In this document: positions 22,519 through 23,081 of the stretch, piece by piece | Layout of the letters: the number at the start of each line of letters is the position of its first letter | How positions within the stretch are numbered: the first letter of the stretch is position 1 | Source of the DNA: Micavibrio_C sp964577255 | GTDB taxonomy: Bacteria; Pseudomonadota; Alphaproteobacteria; Micavibrionales; Micavibrionaceae | Reading direction: 5' to 3' | Assembly: GCA_964577255.1 (NCBI GenBank) | Contig: CAZNYM010000029.1 | Location: forward strand, 1 to 23,081 | DNA length: 23,081 nt | Program-made: the position numbers and the translations under genes | Notes under the pieces: generated by a model | Told to the model about the DNA's origin: nothing | What the model saw: the letters and a program-made list of their open reading frames with translations, nothing else | The model's database searches: none

Positions 22519-23081
22519 ATGTCTAAAGTAATAGGTATTGACCTGGGCACGACCAATTCCTGCGTTGCTGTCATGGAAGGCAAAGAACCTCGCGTTATTG
22601 AAAACGCAGAAGGTGCGCGCACGACCCCCTCGATGGTCGCCTTCACCAAGGAAGGCGAGCGCGTGGTGGGGCAGCCGGCCAAGCGCCAGGCGGTCACCAA
22701 CCCCGACAACACGCTGTATGCCGTCAAGCGCCTGATCGGCCGCCGCTTCGACGACCCCGAAGTGCAGAAGATGATTAAGACGGCACCCTTCAAGATCGTC
22801 AAAGGCGACAACGGCGACGCCTGGGTCGAGGTGAACGGGGAGAAAATGGCCCCGGCGCAGATCTCGGCCATGGTGCTCAAGAAAATGAAAGAGACGGCGG
22901 AAAGCTATCTCGGCCACCCGGTCAGCCAGGCGGTCATCACCGTTCCGGCTTATTTCAACGACTCCCAGCGCCAGGCGACCAAGGATGCCGGAAAGATCGC
23001 GGGGCTGGAAGTCCTGCGCATCATCAACGAGCCGACGGCGGCGGCGCTGGCCTATGGCCTCGACAAGAAAAAAACCGGCAC
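22519..23081 (+). CDS. dnaK: Molecular chaperone DnaK, N-terminal part (3' end outside window)
   Basis: DnaK is the ATP-dependent Hsp70 chaperone. The 187 visible residues begin MSKVIGIDLGTTNSC, the phosphate-1 motif of the nucleotide-binding domain. They continue with the conserved RTTPSMVAF, RQAVTNPDNTLYAVKRLIGRRF, AVITVPAYFNDSQRQATKDAG and RIINEPTAAALAYGLDKK blocks. The frame runs off the window without a stop. ATG 22519 is preferred over ATG 22510 because AGAGG (22504-22508) is then 10 bases away; from 22510 it would be one base. The 270-base region upstream is shared with sdhE and holds the 9-bp dyad. dnaJ and grpE are not visible here. Confidence 0.97.
   Translation, partial: MSKVIGIDLGTTNSCVAVMEGKEPRVIENAEGARTTPSMVAFTKEGERVVGQPAKRQAVTNPDNTLYAVKRLIGRRFDDPEVQKMIKTAPFKIVKGDNGDAWVEVNGEKMAPAQISAMVLKKMKETAESYLGHPVSQAVITVPAYFNDSQRQATKDAGKIAGLEVLRIINEPTAAALAYGLDKKKTG

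Overview
The window looks like a chromosomal segment of a GC-rich alphaproteobacterium. The basis is the gene content and order: a lactate-dehydrogenase-like malate dehydrogenase, one block carrying dgt, a SPOR protein, nagZ, scpA, scpB and tatABC, an sdhE-mfd pair, and a MurNAc-kinase-like phosphotransferase. I cannot assign a genus from sequence alone. No tRNA, rRNA, insertion sequence, phage gene or CRISPR array is visible. The first kilobase is visibly more AT-rich than the rest.

Layout. 1-962: the C-terminal end of an unknown gene and a small secreted protein of unknown function, followed by two tandem intrinsic terminators. 1070-2511: a promoter and a membrane-anchored lysozyme-like protein with a long charged N-terminal helix. 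2591-3541 (minus): mdh. 3657-4238 (plus): an unrecognised protein. 4266-11412 (minus): a tightly packed run, dgt > SPOR protein > nagZ > scpA > scpB > tatA > tatB > tatC > zapE, mostly with overlapping stops and starts. 11529-12628 (plus): an A-type Fe-S carrier and exonuclease III, divergent from dgt. 12713-15584 (plus): an accessory envelope block with a putative secreted HExxH metallopeptidase and two paralogous alpha/beta-hydrolase lipoproteins. 15588-22248 (minus): sdhE > mfd > Glu/Leu-type dehydrogenase > small conserved protein > AmgK-like kinase. 22519 to the end (plus): the start of dnaK, divergent from sdhE.

Functional threads. Cell-wall work recurs: the lysozyme-like protein, the SPOR protein, NagZ and an AmgK-like sugar kinase fit peptidoglycan remodelling and recycling. 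Chromosome condensation (ScpAB) and folded-protein export (TatABC) share the long minus-strand operon. Central metabolism is represented by Mdh, SdhE and the amino-acid dehydrogenase, and DNA maintenance by Dgt, ExoIII and Mfd.

The most interesting points are: (i) the two tandem lipoproteins, where the upstream copy has lost the nucleophilic Ser and catalytic His that the downstream copy keeps; (ii) the downstream copy apparently starting at a non-AUG codon; (iii) a perfect 9-bp inverted repeat with half-sites 30 bp apart that brackets a -10-like element upstream of dnaK; (iv) a possibly leaderless Fe-S carrier mRNA; and (v) the putative secreted metallopeptidase.
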